A stretch of 64,000 nt of DNA from the NCBI RefSeq assembly GCF_014639875.1, contig NZ_BMGD01000003.1, positions 124,001 to 188,000 of the forward strand, read 5' to 3'. The notes below the pieces were generated by a model. It made no database searches, had not been told where the DNA came from, and worked only from the letters and a program-made list of their open reading frames with translations. Of the stretch, positions 7,299 to 17,389 are shown in pieces (position 1 is the first letter of the stretch; each line of letters begins with the position of its first letter). The DNA comes from Blastomonas aquatica. Its GTDB lineage: Bacteria; Pseudomonadota; Alphaproteobacteria; Sphingomonadales; Sphingomonadaceae. A program made the position numbers and the translations under genes.

Positions 7299-9274
7299 TT
7301 GCAGAATTTGCGCTGGCGCTGCTGTGGCTGGCCGCCGCACTGGCTCTGTTGCAGCTGGGACTTGGCAGCTACGCATTGACCGTAAGGGGCGCGCAGTTTC
7401 TGCCCGCCGTTCGACCGGTTGCCGTCGCGCAGGGCGTGCTGGTGGCGGTGTCGTTCGCGCTGCTGATCGTCCTGTTCGTGCGCAGCGACCTTTCGGTCAA
7501 GCTGGTCGCAGCCAACAGCCATTCGCTCAAGCCCCTGATCTACAAGATTTCGGGAACTTGGGGGAACCATGAAGGCTCGATGCTGCTGTGGATCACCGTC
7601 ATGGGTCTGGCCGGCGGGCTGATCGCGCTGCTGGAGCGCCGGTTGAACGATCGCACGTTGATCGCGACGCTGGCCGGGCAGGCCTTCGTCAGCCTGGGCT
7701 TCTATGCATTTTTGCTGTTTGCCTCCAATCCGTTCGAGCGGCTGAACCCTGCTCCGGCCGAAGGCAACGGCCTCAATCCGCTGCTGCAGGACCCCGGTCT
7801 CGCCTTCCATCCGCCGACGCTTTACATCGGCTATGTCGGGCTTTCGATCGCGTTTTCGTTCGCCATCGGTGCGATGGTGACGCGCGACGTCGGTCCAACC
7901 TTCGCCCGGGCCATGCGGCCATGGGTGCTGGGCGCGTGGATTTTCCTGACGCTCGGCATCGTCGCAGGTTCGTGGTGGGCGTATTACACGCTTGGCTGGG
8001 GCGGCTGGTGGTTCTGGGATCCCGTCGAGAACGCCTCGCTGATGCCCTGGCTTGCCGCCACCGCCTTGCTGCATTCGGTCAGCGTGCTGGCGACGCGTGG
8101 TGCGCTCAAGGCGTGGACCGTGATGCTCGCGGTAGTCGCGTTCTCGATGTCGATGGTCGGTACCTTCCTCGTGCGCTCGGGCATCCTGACCAGCGTGCAC
8201 GCGTTTGCGGTCGATCCCGAGCGCGGCAGCTTCATCCTGGCGCTGCTCGCGATCTATATCGGCGGCGCGCTCGCCCTGTTCGGCCTGCGCGCCTCGACGG
8301 TGACCGAGGGCTCGCGCTTCCATCTGTTCAGCCGCGAAGGCGCGCTGGTGATGAACAACGTGCTGCTGGTCGGCATTCTGGGCATCGTGCTGATGGGTAC
8401 GCTCTATCCGCTGGTGACCGAAGCGTTCGGCACCAAGGTCTCGGTTGGACCACCGTACTTCAACCCGGTGAGCGCGATCTTCGTGTTCCCGATGCTGGTG
8501 ATCATGGCGGTCGGCCCGCTGATGCGCTGGCGCCAGGACAACGGCAAGAAACTGATCAATCTGATGGCGGCGCCTGCTCTCGCTTTGGCGGTGGCGCTGG
8601 CGCTGGTGGTGCTGTTTGCCGGCGACATCGCCATCCTGCCGCTGCTGGGGCTGATCTTCGCCGCAGGGCTTGCGGTGGCCAGCATTCTGCCGCTTTGGAA
8701 GCGTAACCTGCGCCGCACGCCTGCGCACATCTATGGCATGGTGCTCGCGCATCTGGGTATTGCCGTGGCGCTCGCGGGTATGGCTGCCGAGTCCGCGTTC
8801 AACACCGAAAAGCTTGTTGCCAGCGAAATCGGCCAGACCCACACGGTCGGACCGTGGTCGATCGAGCTACAGGGAATCGACCCCATTGCTGGGCCGAACT
8901 GGACCGCGCTCGAGGCACGGCTTGTCACCCGCTATGGCGACAGCGCTACGCAGACCGTGATGAACCCGCAGTCGCGGATGTTCTCGTCTCCGCCGACCGC
9001 AACCAGCCATGCTGCGCTGCTGACGCGGTGGAACGGTCAGCTGTATGTCGTGCTGGGTGAAGAGGGCGATGATGGCCGCTGGCAGCTGCGGCTGTGGTGG
9101 AAGCCGTTCGTGCCTTTGATCTGGTATGGCGGGCTGCTGATCGGGCTGGGGGGCATCCTGGCGCTGGTCGGCCGTACCGCGCGCGATCTGCGCCGCAAGG
9201 ACCAGCCCGAATATGAACCGGTGGCCGCGCCTGCCGATCCCAAGCCCGTCGGAGGCCGCGAGGCCCTGGCATGA
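7295..9274 (+). CDS. ccmF: Cytochrome c heme lyase subunit CcmF
   Basis: 659 residues, many membrane helices. The WWD heme domain reads GWGGWWFWDPVENASLMP, with conserved His residues around it (GTWGNHEGSMLLW and LLHSVSV). CcmF is the core of the system I heme lyase that attaches heme to apocytochrome c. It lies in the operon between ccmE and ccmG. The C-terminus ends in a cytoplasmic charged tail. Confidence 0.96.
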   Translation: MIAEFALALLWLAAALALLQLGLGSYALTVRGAQFLPAVRPVAVAQGVLVAVSFALLIVLFVRSDLSVKLVAANSHSLKPLIYKISGTWGNHEGSMLLWITVMGLAGGLIALLERRLNDRTLIATLAGQAFVSLGFYAFLLFASNPFERLNPAPAEGNGLNPLLQDPGLAFHPPTLYIGYVGLSIAFSFAIGAMVTRDVGPTFARAMRPWVLGAWIFLTLGIVAGSWWAYYTLGWGGWWFWDPVENASLMPWLAATALLHSVSVLATRGALKAWTVMLAVVAFSMSMVGTFLVRSGILTSVHAFAVDPERGSFILALLAIYIGGALALFGLRASTVTEGSRFHLFSREGALVMNNVLLVGILGIVLMGTLYPLVTEAFGTKVSVGPPYFNPVSAIFVFPMLVIMAVGPLMRWRQDNGKKLINLMAAPALALAVALALVVLFAGDIAILPLLGLIFAAGLAVASILPLWKRNLRRTPAHIYGMVLAHLGIAVALAGMAAESAFNTEKLVASEIGQTHTVGPWSIELQGIDPIAGPNWTALEARLVTRYGDSATQTVMNPQSRMFSSPPTATSHAALLTRWNGQLYVVLGEEGDDGRWQLRLWWKPFVPLIWYGGLLIGLGGILALVGRTARDLRRKDQPEYEPVAAPADPKPVGGREALA

Positions 9275-9287
9275 AGCACGTCCTATC

Positions 9288-9815
9288 ATGAAGCATTGGG
9301 CCATCTGGTTGCCGCTCGCGGTGTTCGGCGTGTTGTTCGCGTTGTTCGCGACGGGGCTGATCGCGCCGGGTGATCGCACCATTGTCTCGCAGATGATCGG
9401 CAAGCCATTGCCCGCGTTCGATCTGCCACAGGCGGTGCCGGATCGCCCTGCCGTGACCCGCGCCAATTTCACCGATGGCAAACCCAAGCTGCTCAACGTG
9501 TTTGCCAGCTGGTGCGTGCCCTGCGTTGCCGAAGCCCCCTATCTGCAGCAGCTTGCCGATGTCGGGGTCGAGATCAACGGTGTTGCGATCCGCGATCGCG
9601 GCCCTGACGTGCAGGCGTTTCTCGCGCGCAACGGCAACCCCTATGCGCGGATCGGATCCGACGACGTGAGCAAGATCCAGTTCGACCTGGGCTCGTCGGG
9701 CGTGCCCGAGACCTTCGTCATCGATGGCAAGGGGATGATCACCTATCAGCATATCGGCGATATCCGAGCCGAGCATGTGCCGGTGATCCTCGAGAAGCTG
9801 AAGGAAGCGCAGTGA
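9288..9815 (+). CDS. ccmG: Periplasmic thioredoxin CcmG/DsbE
   Basis: 175 residues from the ATG at 9288. An N-terminal anchor (residues 3-24) is followed by a thioredoxin fold with active site SWCVPCVAEAP and the cis-Pro segment SGVPETFVID. It reduces the CXXCH cysteines of apocytochrome c, or CcmH, before heme attachment. A decoy ATG at 9271 overlaps the ccmF stop but opens only six codons. Confidence 0.94.
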   Translation: MKHWAIWLPLAVFGVLFALFATGLIAPGDRTIVSQMIGKPLPAFDLPQAVPDRPAVTRANFTDGKPKLLNVFASWCVPCVAEAPYLQQLADVGVEINGVAIRDRGPDVQAFLARNGNPYARIGSDDVSKIQFDLGSSGVPETFVIDGKGMITYQHIGDIRAEHVPVILEKLKEAQ

Positions 9816-10237
9816 TGCGCGGCTTTCTGCTCCTTTTGGTCGCGCTGCTTGCGCAACCCGTCGCCGCACAGGATTCGCTTCCGCCCGCGCCTTATGCCTA
9901 TAAGCAGCTCGACGACCCCGCGAAGGAAAAGTCCGCGCAGGATCTGATGATGACGCTGCGCTGCCTGACGTGCCAGAGCCAGTCGATTGCCGACTCCGAT
10001 GCGGCGATGGCGGGCGACATGCGCCACCAGGTGCGCAGCCGGATCGAGGCAGGTGAAGACCCTGAGGCGATCCGCTCCTGGCTGATCGAGCGTTATGGCG
10101 ATTGGGTATCCTATCAACCGCAGGTGACCGCGATGACCTGGCCGCTGTTTGCCGCGCCGGTCATTTTGTTGCTGTTTGCGGCATTCATCGTGCGCAAACG
10201 TTTTGGCAGGGCCAAGCCGACCGGAGAGAAGAGCTGA
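9815..10237 (+). CDS. ccmH: Cytochrome c maturation thiol-oxidoreductase CcmH (CcmL/CycL type)
   Basis: 140 residues with a Sec signal peptide (cleavage near VAAQ), a short periplasmic domain with the hallmark LRCLTCQSQSI, and a C-terminal membrane helix before a basic tail. The two Cys act with CcmG to keep apocytochrome thiols reduced. The ATG at 9815 follows AAGGA and touches the ccmG stop; a GTG three bases earlier is an alternative. Confidence 0.94.
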   Translation: MRGFLLLLVALLAQPVAAQDSLPPAPYAYKQLDDPAKEKSAQDLMMTLRCLTCQSQSIADSDAAMAGDMRHQVRSRIEAGEDPEAIRSWLIERYGDWVSYQPQVTAMTWPLFAAPVILLLFAAFIVRKRFGRAKPTGEKS

Positions 10238-10917
10238 TGGCCTGGGGAAGCGTTCTGTTGGTGGCGGTCGCCGTCATGGCGGGCATGATCTGGCTGGGCA
10301 AGATGCCGCGCAAGGCGTGGGAACTTTCCGCCGCGGCGCTGTTCTTGGGGATTGCAGGCTATGCCTGGCAGGGGCAGCCTTCGCTGGCTGGATCGCCTAA
10401 GGAGCCTGTCGAAAAGCTCGGCATGTTCGACGAGGACCTCGCCAAGCAGCGCGATGAGATGGGCGGCAATTTCGGCAATGCGCGTGCCTGGCTGGTGCTC
10501 GCCGATAGCCAGAGCCGGCAAGGCAAGTTTGCTACCGCAGCCACCGCACTGAGCAAGGGGCTGGAAACCTTTCCCGAGGACGCCGATCTGTGGGTCGCTT
10601 TGGGCAACGCGCTTGTCGGCCACAGCAACGGGCTTTTGACGCCGGCATCGCAGTTTGCCTATCAGAAGGCGGCGACCCTTGCTCCCGACCATCCCGCACC
10701 ACCGTTTTTCCTAGGGCTGGCGCTGGCGACATCGGGCCAGTTGCAGCAGGCTCGTGCGATCTGGGGCGAGTTGCTTGAGCGCTCGCCACCCGACGCCGAG
10801 TGGCGCGAAGACCTCACCACACGACTCGCCACGATCGATGCGCTGATCGCCCAGCAGAGCGGTGCGCCCGCGCCGGGCATGCCCGGATCGGTTCCGACCG
10901 CCCCTACAGCCAACTAA
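10237..10917 (+). CDS. ccmI: TPR-containing cytochrome c maturation protein CcmI-like
   Basis: 226 residues starting at the ATG at 10237, which overlaps the ccmH stop. Two hydrophobic segments at the N-terminus are followed by tetratricopeptide-like repeats (ARAWLVLADSQSRQGKF, ADLWVALGNAL, HPAPPFFLGLALATSGQ). CcmI binds the C-terminus of apocytochrome c and delivers it to the CcmF/H lyase. It is the last gene of the operon; 151 bases without a gene follow. Confidence 0.88.
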   Translation: MAWGSVLLVAVAVMAGMIWLGKMPRKAWELSAAALFLGIAGYAWQGQPSLAGSPKEPVEKLGMFDEDLAKQRDEMGGNFGNARAWLVLADSQSRQGKFATAATALSKGLETFPEDADLWVALGNALVGHSNGLLTPASQFAYQKAATLAPDHPAPPFFLGLALATSGQLQQARAIWGELLERSPPDAEWREDLTTRLATIDALIAQQSGAPAPGMPGSVPTAPTAN

Positions 10918-11068
10918 GGCACTGAATAGCAACAACAATTGCCGGTCAGCGATTATATTGCACCGCGTCATGGGCCATGCTAATCCGCTGGCCATTGCCG
11001 ATTTGGCGATAGGCGAAAGGGAACGATGAACGCGGGTTGCCTGGCTGCACGCGTTCGCACACTGCCCG

Positions 11069-13042
11069 ATGATTACAGACACTCCTTCAGAAACGCCTCC
11101 CACGCAGCCGTCAGCCGGTTCGGTGGCGGGCGAACAGGTCGCACAACAACCCGGCAACGGCGATACGCACAGCAGTTCGGTCGCCTTGCTGGCGTTCGGC
11201 GCGATCGGCATCGTGTTTGGCGACATCGGCACAAGCCCGATCTACGCCTTCCGTGAGACGTTCGCCGGGCACCACCCGCTGACCCCGGATCCCGAACATA
11301 TCTTTGGCGTCGTCAGCCTGATCTTCTGGTCGATGACTCTCGTTGTCGGCGTGCAATATGTCAGCATATTGATGCGCGCCGACAATAAAGGGCAGGGCGG
11401 CAGTCTCGCGCTTGTCGCGCTGATTTCGCGCAGTATCGGCCGCACCAGCTATGGCTGGCTGCTGATCCTGCTGGGCGTGTTCGCGACGGCCTTGTTCTAC
11501 GGCGACAGCATGATCACCCCTGCGATTTCGGTGCTGTCGGCGGTCGAAGGGCTGACCGTGGTCAATCCCGGGCTGCAGCCCTTGGTGATCCCAATCGCGG
11601 TCGGCCTGCTGGTGTTTCTGTTCTTTATCCAGTCGCGAGGCACCGCCAAGATCGGGACGTTGTTTGCGCCGATCATGGTGTTGTATTTCGTCACCATCAC
11701 GGTGCTGGGCATTTATCAAATCGTGTTCAACCCCGAGATCCTGCTCGCGCTGAACCCCTGGTATGCCGTGCGGTTCTTCATCAACGATGGCTGGTTCGCG
11801 TTTCTGGCGCTCGGCTCGGTCGTGCTGGCGGTGACCGGGGCGGAGGCGCTGTACTCCGACATGGGGCATTTTGGGCGCGGTCCGCTGCGGCTGTCATGGT
11901 TCGGCTTTGTGATGCCTGCGCTGTTGATCAACTATTTCGGTCAGGGCGCAATGATCATCGGGATGGGCCCTGCCGAGGCTATCGAGACGATCAAGAACCC
12001 GTTCTTCCTGCTGGCACCCGAAATGCTGCGACTGCCGCTGGTGCTGCTGGCGACGGCTGCGACCTTCATAGCCAGCCAGGCGGTGATCTCGGGCGCATTC
12101 TCGATCACCCATCAGGCGATCCAGCTGGGCTATATTCCTCGCCTGTCGATCAAGCACACCAGCGCATCGGAAAGCGGCCAGATCTACATTCCGCTGATCA
12201 ACTGGGTGTTGATGATCGCCGTGATCCTGCTGGTGCTGACCTTCCAGAGCTCGAGCAACCTGGCCGCAGCCTATGGCATCGCGGTCACCGGTGCGATGCT
12301 GATCGACACCTGCCTGATGGCGGTGTTGCTGATCGCGATGTGGAAATGGAAATTGTGGATGGCGATCCCGGTCATCATCACCTTCGTGGTGGTCGATGGC
12401 GCCTATTTCCTCGCCAATGCGACCAAGATTCCCGATGGCGGCTGGTTCCCGCTGGTCATCGGTGCATTCACCTTCACGCTGCTCACCACCTGGGCGCGCG
12501 GACGCAATCTGATGCGCGAGACGATGATCGAAAGCGCGTTGCCGATCGAGGTTTTCGTCAAGTCGGCACAAGGATCGGCTACCCGGGTCAAGGGCACGGC
12601 GATCTTCATGGCATCGGCGACCACGGGCGTTCCGACCGCGCTGCTGCACAACATGAAGCACAACAAGGTGATCCATGAGCGCGTCGTCATCCTGACGGTG
12701 CAGATCATGGAAGTGCCGTATGTGACAGAGGCCAACCGCTTCCAGGTTGAAAGCCTGGGCCATGGCTTCTACCGGATGATCCTGCGCTATGGCTTCATGC
12801 AATCGACCGACGTTCCCGCCGCGCTCAAGGACGTGAAGGAGCTGTGCGGCGGCAAGTTCGAGATGCTGCAGACCAGTTTCTTCCTTTCGCGCCAGACGTT
12901 GCTCACCGCTGAACGCCCGGGAATGCCGGTATGGCGCGAGAAGATCTTCGCGTGGATGCTGCGCAACTCGGCAAGCCCGATGGAGTTCTTCAACCTGCCC
13001 TCGAACCGCGTGGTTGAACTGGGCAGCCAGCTGGAAATCTGA
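11069..13042 (+). CDS. kup: Low-affinity potassium transporter Kup
   Basis: 657 residues. The N-terminal signature [15 protein letters not shown] and about 12 membrane helices up to roughly residue 480 are followed by a cytoplasmic domain, as in Kup/TrkD. It imports K+ with protons. The ATG at 11069 has no visible ribosome site. Instead AAGGGAACG precedes an out-of-frame ATG at 11026 whose frame runs into kup to 11256. The in-frame sequence upstream is closed by a TGA at 11027, so 11069 is the only standard start. Confidence 0.93.
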   Translation: MITDTPSETPPTQPSAGSVAGEQVAQQPGNGDTHSSSVALLAFGAIGIVFGDIGTSPIYAFRETFAGHHPLTPDPEHIFGVVSLIFWSMTLVVGVQYVSILMRADNKGQGGSLALVALISRSIGRTSYGWLLILLGVFATALFYGDSMITPAISVLSAVEGLTVVNPGLQPLVIPIAVGLLVFLFFIQSRGTAKIGTLFAPIMVLYFVTITVLGIYQIVFNPEILLALNPWYAVRFFINDGWFAFLALGSVVLAVTGAEALYSDMGHFGRGPLRLSWFGFVMPALLINYFGQGAMIIGMGPAEAIETIKNPFFLLAPEMLRLPLVLLATAATFIASQAVISGAFSITHQAIQLGYIPRLSIKHTSASESGQIYIPLINWVLMIAVILLVLTFQSSSNLAAAYGIAVTGAMLIDTCLMAVLLIAMWKWKLWMAIPVIITFVVVDGAYFLANATKIPDGGWFPLVIGAFTFTLLTTWARGRNLMRETMIESALPIEVFVKSAQGSATRVKGTAIFMASATTGVPTALLHNMKHNKVIHERVVILTVQIMEVPYVTEANRFQVESLGHGFYRMILRYGFMQSTDVPAALKDVKELCGGKFEMLQTSFFLSRQTLLTAERPGMPVWREKIFAWMLRNSASPMEFFNLPSNRVVELGSQLEI

Positions 13043-13054
13043 AGGAGCGCGGCG

Positions 13055-13354
13055 ATGATCGTGATTGCAGGCCATTACCGGTTCCCGCCCGAGCATCTGC
13101 CGGCGATCGAGCCCGCGATGGCGACCATGATCGCAGCCAGCCGCGCCGAGCCGGGCTGCGTGCATTATGCGTTTTCGCACGATGTGATCGAACCCGGTCT
13201 TATCCGCGTCAGCGAATGCTGGGTCGATCAGGCCGCGTTCGATGCCCATGCCGCCAGCGCGCATATGGCGCAGTGGCGGGCCGCAGGCGCGGTACATGGA
13301 ATCCATGACCGCACGATCACGGCTTATGAGGCGACGGCCGCCCGTCCGCTCTGA
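13055..13354 (+). CDS. Antibiotic biosynthesis monooxygenase (ABM) domain protein
   Basis: 99 residues, a single ferredoxin-like ABM domain of the YgiN/quinol monooxygenase type: MIVIAGHYRF at the start, SRAEPGCVHYAFSHD, RVSECWVDQAAFDAHAAS, then HMAQW. Such proteins act as small dimeric oxygenases or stress proteins without bound metal. It begins 12 bases after kup and is probably cotranscribed. The substrate is unknown. Confidence 0.82.
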   Translation: MIVIAGHYRFPPEHLPAIEPAMATMIAASRAEPGCVHYAFSHDVIEPGLIRVSECWVDQAAFDAHAASAHMAQWRAAGAVHGIHDRTITAYEATAARPL

Positions 13355-13370
13355 TCGCCCAACCTGACGG

Positions 13371-14291
13371 TTATCGGGCCTCGCAGCGCAATGTGATCAT
13401 GCGCTGCTGCATATCGTAGACCAGCGCCGAGCAGCCCTGCAGAAACCTTCGCCCGGCCACGATGCGCAGGTCGACCTTCTTGTCCTTCTTGCCCACCACG
13501 ACAATCTCATCCGAATCTGCGCCATCGCCACCTTCGGCTGCAATCCCCGAAGCATCGCCATAATCGCTATAGCGGACATCGACGTTGGTGAGCTGCGCAG
13601 GGCCCAGCGGTACCGGCTTTGACAGCGTCATTGCGCGTGTCGGCCGCGTGATCCCATAATAGATCAGGGTCTGTTTGGGCTCGCCAGTGAACTTGCCATC
13701 GCGCTTTTGGGCAAGCCAGTTGCCGGTGGGCGCGCTGGCCAGTGTCTCATTGCGTTGCAGGCTGAACTGAAAGCGAAGCTTTTCCCCTTCAAGATCGATC
13801 GTTGTGCCGACACCCAAGCGGCCCAAAAACCCGAAATTGTCGAGCGCGAGCTGGTAATTCTTCTCGGTGGGCGAAGGATTGCCAAGAAGGAACTTGATGC
13901 GCTTGTACGGCAGCGAAGCCGGGCTGATCGTACCGTCTGCGAGGCTGGACGAGGCGCGGTCAGCCCAGAAGATGCGCTGGTTCTTTTCCCCCGCGCCATA
14001 ATCCACCTTGTGGATGGCGGAGTTGCCGTTGACGCGCTCGGAGCCCACCATGCTGCGAAACGCCAGCATCCCGGGTTTCAGGCCCAGCCGCACGGCTGCT
14101 TCGGGGTTGAGTGTCGGGGCATCGGCGGCCTCGGGCCTGACCTCGAGCCGCAACGCCTCACCGTTGATGGTAACATCGATGATGTTATCGCCGCTCAGGA
14201 CCAGCTCTTCGGGCAATTGAGGACCAGGTTTGGCAAGCACCGCGCTGGAACAGGCCACAGACAGTAGCACAACCATGCCAAAAGCACGCAT
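13371..14291 (-). CDS. Secreted hypothetical protein with degenerate retropepsin-like halves
   Basis: 306 residues from the ATG at 14291, giving a Sec signal peptide (MRAFGMVVLLSVACSSAVLA). The segment VTINGEALRLEVRPEAADA with TLNPEAAVRLGLK resembles the start of a pepsin-like retroviral-type domain, and VAGRRFLQGCSALVYDMQQR resembles its end. The catalytic Asp motif is missing (EVRPEA where DTGA would be). No enzyme activity is proposed. It converges with the ABM gene and has no visible operon partner. Confidence 0.7.
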   Translation of the reverse strand: MRAFGMVVLLSVACSSAVLAKPGPQLPEELVLSGDNIIDVTINGEALRLEVRPEAADAPTLNPEAAVRLGLKPGMLAFRSMVGSERVNGNSAIHKVDYGAGEKNQRIFWADRASSSLADGTISPASLPYKRIKFLLGNPSPTEKNYQLALDNFGFLGRLGVGTTIDLEGEKLRFQFSLQRNETLASAPTGNWLAQKRDGKFTGEPKQTLIYYGITRPTRAMTLSKPVPLGPAQLTNVDVRYSDYGDASGIAAEGGDGADSDEIVVVGKKDKKVDLRIVAGRRFLQGCSALVYDMQQRMITLRCEAR

Positions 14292-14397
14292 ATCCAAAGC
14301 CCCCTTAAATCCCCAGCACCGCGCGGTTGAGGCGATGTTATCGCACCTCAAGCTGAACGGCGGCTGACCTGGCAGAAGGCCAGATGCAAAGGCGCAA

Positions 14398-15372
14398 TCA
14401 GTATTGCGATCGTGCCAGCAGCGATTCCTTGGCCGCGTTGTATTCCCGGGTCAGGCGGCCGACCATGTCGGCGACGGTATCGACCTTGTCGACCGCGCCG
14501 ATACCCTGTCCGCTGCCCCAGATGTCACGCCAGGCCTTGGCTTCGGTGTTGCCACCCGAACCGAAGTTCATCGTGCTGTAGTCGCCCTTGGGGAGGTTGT
14601 CGGGATCGAGCCCGGCGTTGACGATCGACTGGCGCAGATAGTTGCCCGAAACGCCGGTGAACAGGTCCGAATAAACGATGTCCGATGCCTTGCCCTCGAC
14701 GATTCCATTCTTGTAGCCATCGTCGGCGCGCGCTTCGGCCGTGGCGATAAACGCCGAGCCGATATACGCAAAGTCCGCGCCCATCGCCTGTGCAGCCAGG
14801 ATCGCTGCGCCGCTGGCGATCGATCCCGACAATGCCACCGGCCCGGTGAACCACTGACGGATTTCCTGCATCAGCGCGAAGGGCGAGATCGTGCCTGCAT
14901 GCCCGCCGGCACCGGCTGCAACCGGGATCAGGCCGTCAGCGCCCTTTTCCACGGCCTTGCGGGCGAAGCGATCGTTGATGACGTCGTGCATGGTGATGCC
15001 GCCCCAGTCGTGCACCGCCTTGTTCAGGTCTTCGCGCGCACCCAGCGAGGTGATCACCATCGGCACCTGCCACTTGGCGCAGGTCATCAGGTCGGCCTCG
15101 AGCCGATCGTTCGACTTGTGGACGATCTGGTTGACCGCATAGGGCGCGGCGGGCGCGTCGGGGTTGGCACGATTATATTCGGCCAGTTCCTCGGTGATCT
15201 GGTGAAGCCATTCGTCGAGCTGTGCCTGCGGGCGCGCGTTCAACGCAGGGAACGATCCGATCACGCCCGCCTTGCATTGCGCAATGACAAGCTCGGGTCC
15301 GGAAATGATGAAGAGCGGCGACCCGATGACGGGCAGGCGCAGTTTGTCGCAAAGCGGGGATGGCATTGTCAT
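14398..15372 (-). CDS. Nitronate monooxygenase / 2-nitropropane dioxygenase family
   Basis: About 324 residues of the FMN-dependent TIM-barrel family. Seen are the N-terminal CDKLRLPVIGSPLFIISGP, the phosphate-binding GAGGHAGTISPFAL, and GSIASGAAILAAQAMGADF with YIGSAFIAT. These enzymes oxidise propionate 3-nitronate and related nitronates using O2, although some members have other roles. The ATG at 15372 or 15366 fits the family better than the first ATG at 15390. Confidence 0.88.
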   Translation of the reverse strand: MTMPSPLCDKLRLPVIGSPLFIISGPELVIAQCKAGVIGSFPALNARPQAQLDEWLHQITEELAEYNRANPDAPAAPYAVNQIVHKSNDRLEADLMTCAKWQVPMVITSLGAREDLNKAVHDWGGITMHDVINDRFARKAVEKGADGLIPVAAGAGGHAGTISPFALMQEIRQWFTGPVALSGSIASGAAILAAQAMGADFAYIGSAFIATAEARADDGYKNGIVEGKASDIVYSDLFTGVSGNYLRQSIVNAGLDPDNLPKGDYSTMNFGSGGNTEAKAWRDIWGSGQGIGAVDKVDTVADMVGRLTREYNAAKESLLARSQY

Positions 15373-15470
15373 GGGCGCGACATTACCCATGGTTCATCGG
15401 CTGTCCAGAGGCATTTTTAACCAGACGATTAAGTTTTGAATGAAAACGGCTAACTGCATAGATATAAACC

Positions 15471-15548
15471 CGTTCTCCGGCGAAAGCCGGAGTCCAGGAG
15501 CGAGATTGTTCTGTAACCGCCCTGAATTCCGGCTTTCGCCGGAAAACG
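15471..15548. repeat. GAAA-loop palindromic element, family 1, copy B
   Basis: Left stem-loop CTCCGGCGAAAGCCGGAG, right stem-loop TTCCGGCTTTCGCCGGAA, outer ends CGTT and AACG complementary. It lies between leuA (stop at 15573) and the nitronate monooxygenase gene. It is nearly identical to copy A in both arms and differs in the central 25 bases. Confidence 0.85.
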
Positions 15549-15572
15549 AAGAAGGTGCGAATCTGAGCGGCT

Positions 15573-17237
15573 TCAAATCCCCTCGAGCGCGCTCAGCACC
15601 GCCTTGATCGACGCGGTAGCAACATCCTCGTCCACGCCCACGCCGAAGCAGGGCGATCGGCCGTCGATTGCGCACTCGACATAAGCCGCCGCGCGCGCCT
15701 TCGACCCCGCACCGATGGCGTGCTCGCGGTAATCGGCGATGTCTATGGCGATACCCAGCGCGGCAGACAGCGCATCGACCACGCCCGATATCAGCCCGTT
15801 GCCACGACCGCTGACCGGAATTTCTTGACCGTCCGCGATAATGCGTCCGACGAACAGCCGGTCGTTCCCCGCCTTGCGCTCCTCATAATCGACAAGCTGG
15901 TATTTGCCCCGACCATCGAGCCGGTAGCGGGTCTGGAACGCCTGCCAGATGTCGGATGAGGACAATTCCATGCTCTTGGCGTCGGCGAGCGCCTGCACTG
16001 TCTTGCTGAAATCGGCCTGCAGCCTTTTGGGCAGCTTCAATCCCTGGTCCTGCTCGAGCACCCAGGCGACGCCGCCCTTGCCCGACTGCGAGTTGACCCT
16101 GATCACCGCCTCGTACGACCGTCCGATATCGGCGGGGTCGAGCGGCAGATAGGGGACCTGCCAGTACTCGTCGTTGCGCTTTTCCTGCGCGGCAAAGCCC
16201 TTCTTGATCGCATCCTGATGGCTGCCCGAAAACGCGGTGAACACCAGTTCGCCCGCATAGGGGTGCCGCTCGGGCACTTTCAATTGGTTGCAATATTCCA
16301 CCGTCTTGACGATCTCGTCCATGTCCGAGAAGTCGAGACCGGGATGCATCCCTTGCGTGTACATATTGAGGCCCAGCGCGACGAGATCGACATTGCCGGT
16401 GCGTTCGCCATTGCCGAAGAGGCAGCCCTCGATCCGGTCCGCGCCCGCCATCAGGCCGAGTTCGGCCGCCGCGATGCCCGATCCGCGATCATTGTGCGGA
16501 TGCAGGCTGATCACCACGCAATCGCGCCTGCTGATGTTGCGGCACATCCACTCGATCTGGTCGGCATAGATATTGGGGCTCGAGGCTTCGACCGTTGCGG
16601 GCAGGTTGAGGATCAGCGGCTTTTGCGGATTCGGCTGCAAGACCTCCATCACCGCCTCGCAGACCTCGAGGCTGAAATCGAGTTCGGCGGTGGAGAAGGT
16701 TTCAGGGCTGTATTCGAAATGCCAGTCGGTCTCGGGGTATTTCGCCGCCTGCTCCATAAGGATGTTGGCGCCCTCGACCGCGATCGCCTTGACGCCTGCG
16801 CGGTCGAGCCCGAAAACCACCTCGCGCCAGGCGGGCGAGACGGCGTTGTACAGGTGGACGATCGCGCGGTGGACGCCGGCGAGGCTCTCGAAGGTCTTTT
16901 CGATCAGGTCGCGGCGTGACTGGGTGAGCACCTGCACAGTGACATCATCGGGAATCTTGCCGCCATCGACCAGCCCGCGAATGAAATTGAACTCGGTCTC
17001 GCCGGCAGAAGGAAAGCCGACCTCGATCTCCTTGAGACCAATCTTGACCAGCAGATCGAAGAAGCGCTGCTTCTTGGCAGCGTCCATCGGATCAATCAGT
17101 GCCTGGTTGCCGTCGCGCATATCGGTCGACAGCCAGCGCGGCGGGGCGGTGATCACCGCGTCGGGCCAGGTGCGGCCCGGCAGATCGACACGCGGGAAGG
17201 ATCGGTATTTTTGCGAAGGATCGGTGAGCATCGGCAT
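15573..17237 (-). CDS. leuA: 2-isopropylmalate synthase (long, type 2)
   Basis: 554 residues from the ATG at 17237 ([14 protein letters not shown]); the next ATG, at 17231, is an alternative. It has a DRE-TIM barrel with [12 protein letters not shown] and metal ligands in HPHNDRG, and a C-terminal regulatory domain with [11 protein letters not shown]. It condenses acetyl-CoA with 2-oxoisovalerate, the first committed step of leucine synthesis, and is usually feedback-inhibited by leucine. The gene is preceded by a leader peptide and a terminator hairpin, so transcription is probably set by leucyl-tRNA supply. leuB, leuC and leuD are not nearby. Confidence 0.96.
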   Translation of the reverse strand: MPMLTDPSQKYRSFPRVDLPGRTWPDAVITAPPRWLSTDMRDGNQALIDPMDAAKKQRFFDLLVKIGLKEIEVGFPSAGETEFNFIRGLVDGGKIPDDVTVQVLTQSRRDLIEKTFESLAGVHRAIVHLYNAVSPAWREVVFGLDRAGVKAIAVEGANILMEQAAKYPETDWHFEYSPETFSTAELDFSLEVCEAVMEVLQPNPQKPLILNLPATVEASSPNIYADQIEWMCRNISRRDCVVISLHPHNDRGSGIAAAELGLMAGADRIEGCLFGNGERTGNVDLVALGLNMYTQGMHPGLDFSDMDEIVKTVEYCNQLKVPERHPYAGELVFTAFSGSHQDAIKKGFAAQEKRNDEYWQVPYLPLDPADIGRSYEAVIRVNSQSGKGGVAWVLEQDQGLKLPKRLQADFSKTVQALADAKSMELSSSDIWQAFQTRYRLDGRGKYQLVDYEERKAGNDRLFVGRIIADGQEIPVSGRGNGLISGVVDALSAALGIAIDIADYREHAIGAGSKARAAAYVECAIDGRSPCFGVGVDEDVATASIKAVLSALEGI

Positions 17238-17330
17238 GGCTGAAGGGCGCCCCTGACTGTTTGATGGTGCGATAAGGGTGGCCAGCAAACAGCGCAACCG
17301 GTGATCGGCGCTGAGCGTGCTGGCAGGTGG

Positions 17331-17389
17331 AAAAGCCCTTAGGCGTGGCGCGCCGCATCGGCGCACACGGTCGGTACACGCCTAAGGGC
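17331..17389 (-). terminator. leuA attenuator hairpin
   Basis: On the minus strand a perfect 13-bp inverted repeat, GCCCTTAGGCGTG (17377-17389) and CACGCCTAAGGGC (17335-17347), is followed directly by TTTT (17331-17334). The 29-base loop contains a smaller stem, CGCC-GAT-GCGGCG like. The upstream arm carries the stop codon of the leader peptide, the usual geometry for ribosome-controlled attenuation. Confidence 0.85.

Noticed and set aside
7223-8842. A 539-codon open frame on the minus strand
   Set aside because: It is antisense to ccmF with a low-complexity Gln/Arg/His-rich composition; ccmF itself is certain.
11894-13306. A 470-codon open frame on the minus strand
   Set aside because: It is antisense to kup and the ABM gene and shows the same shadow composition.
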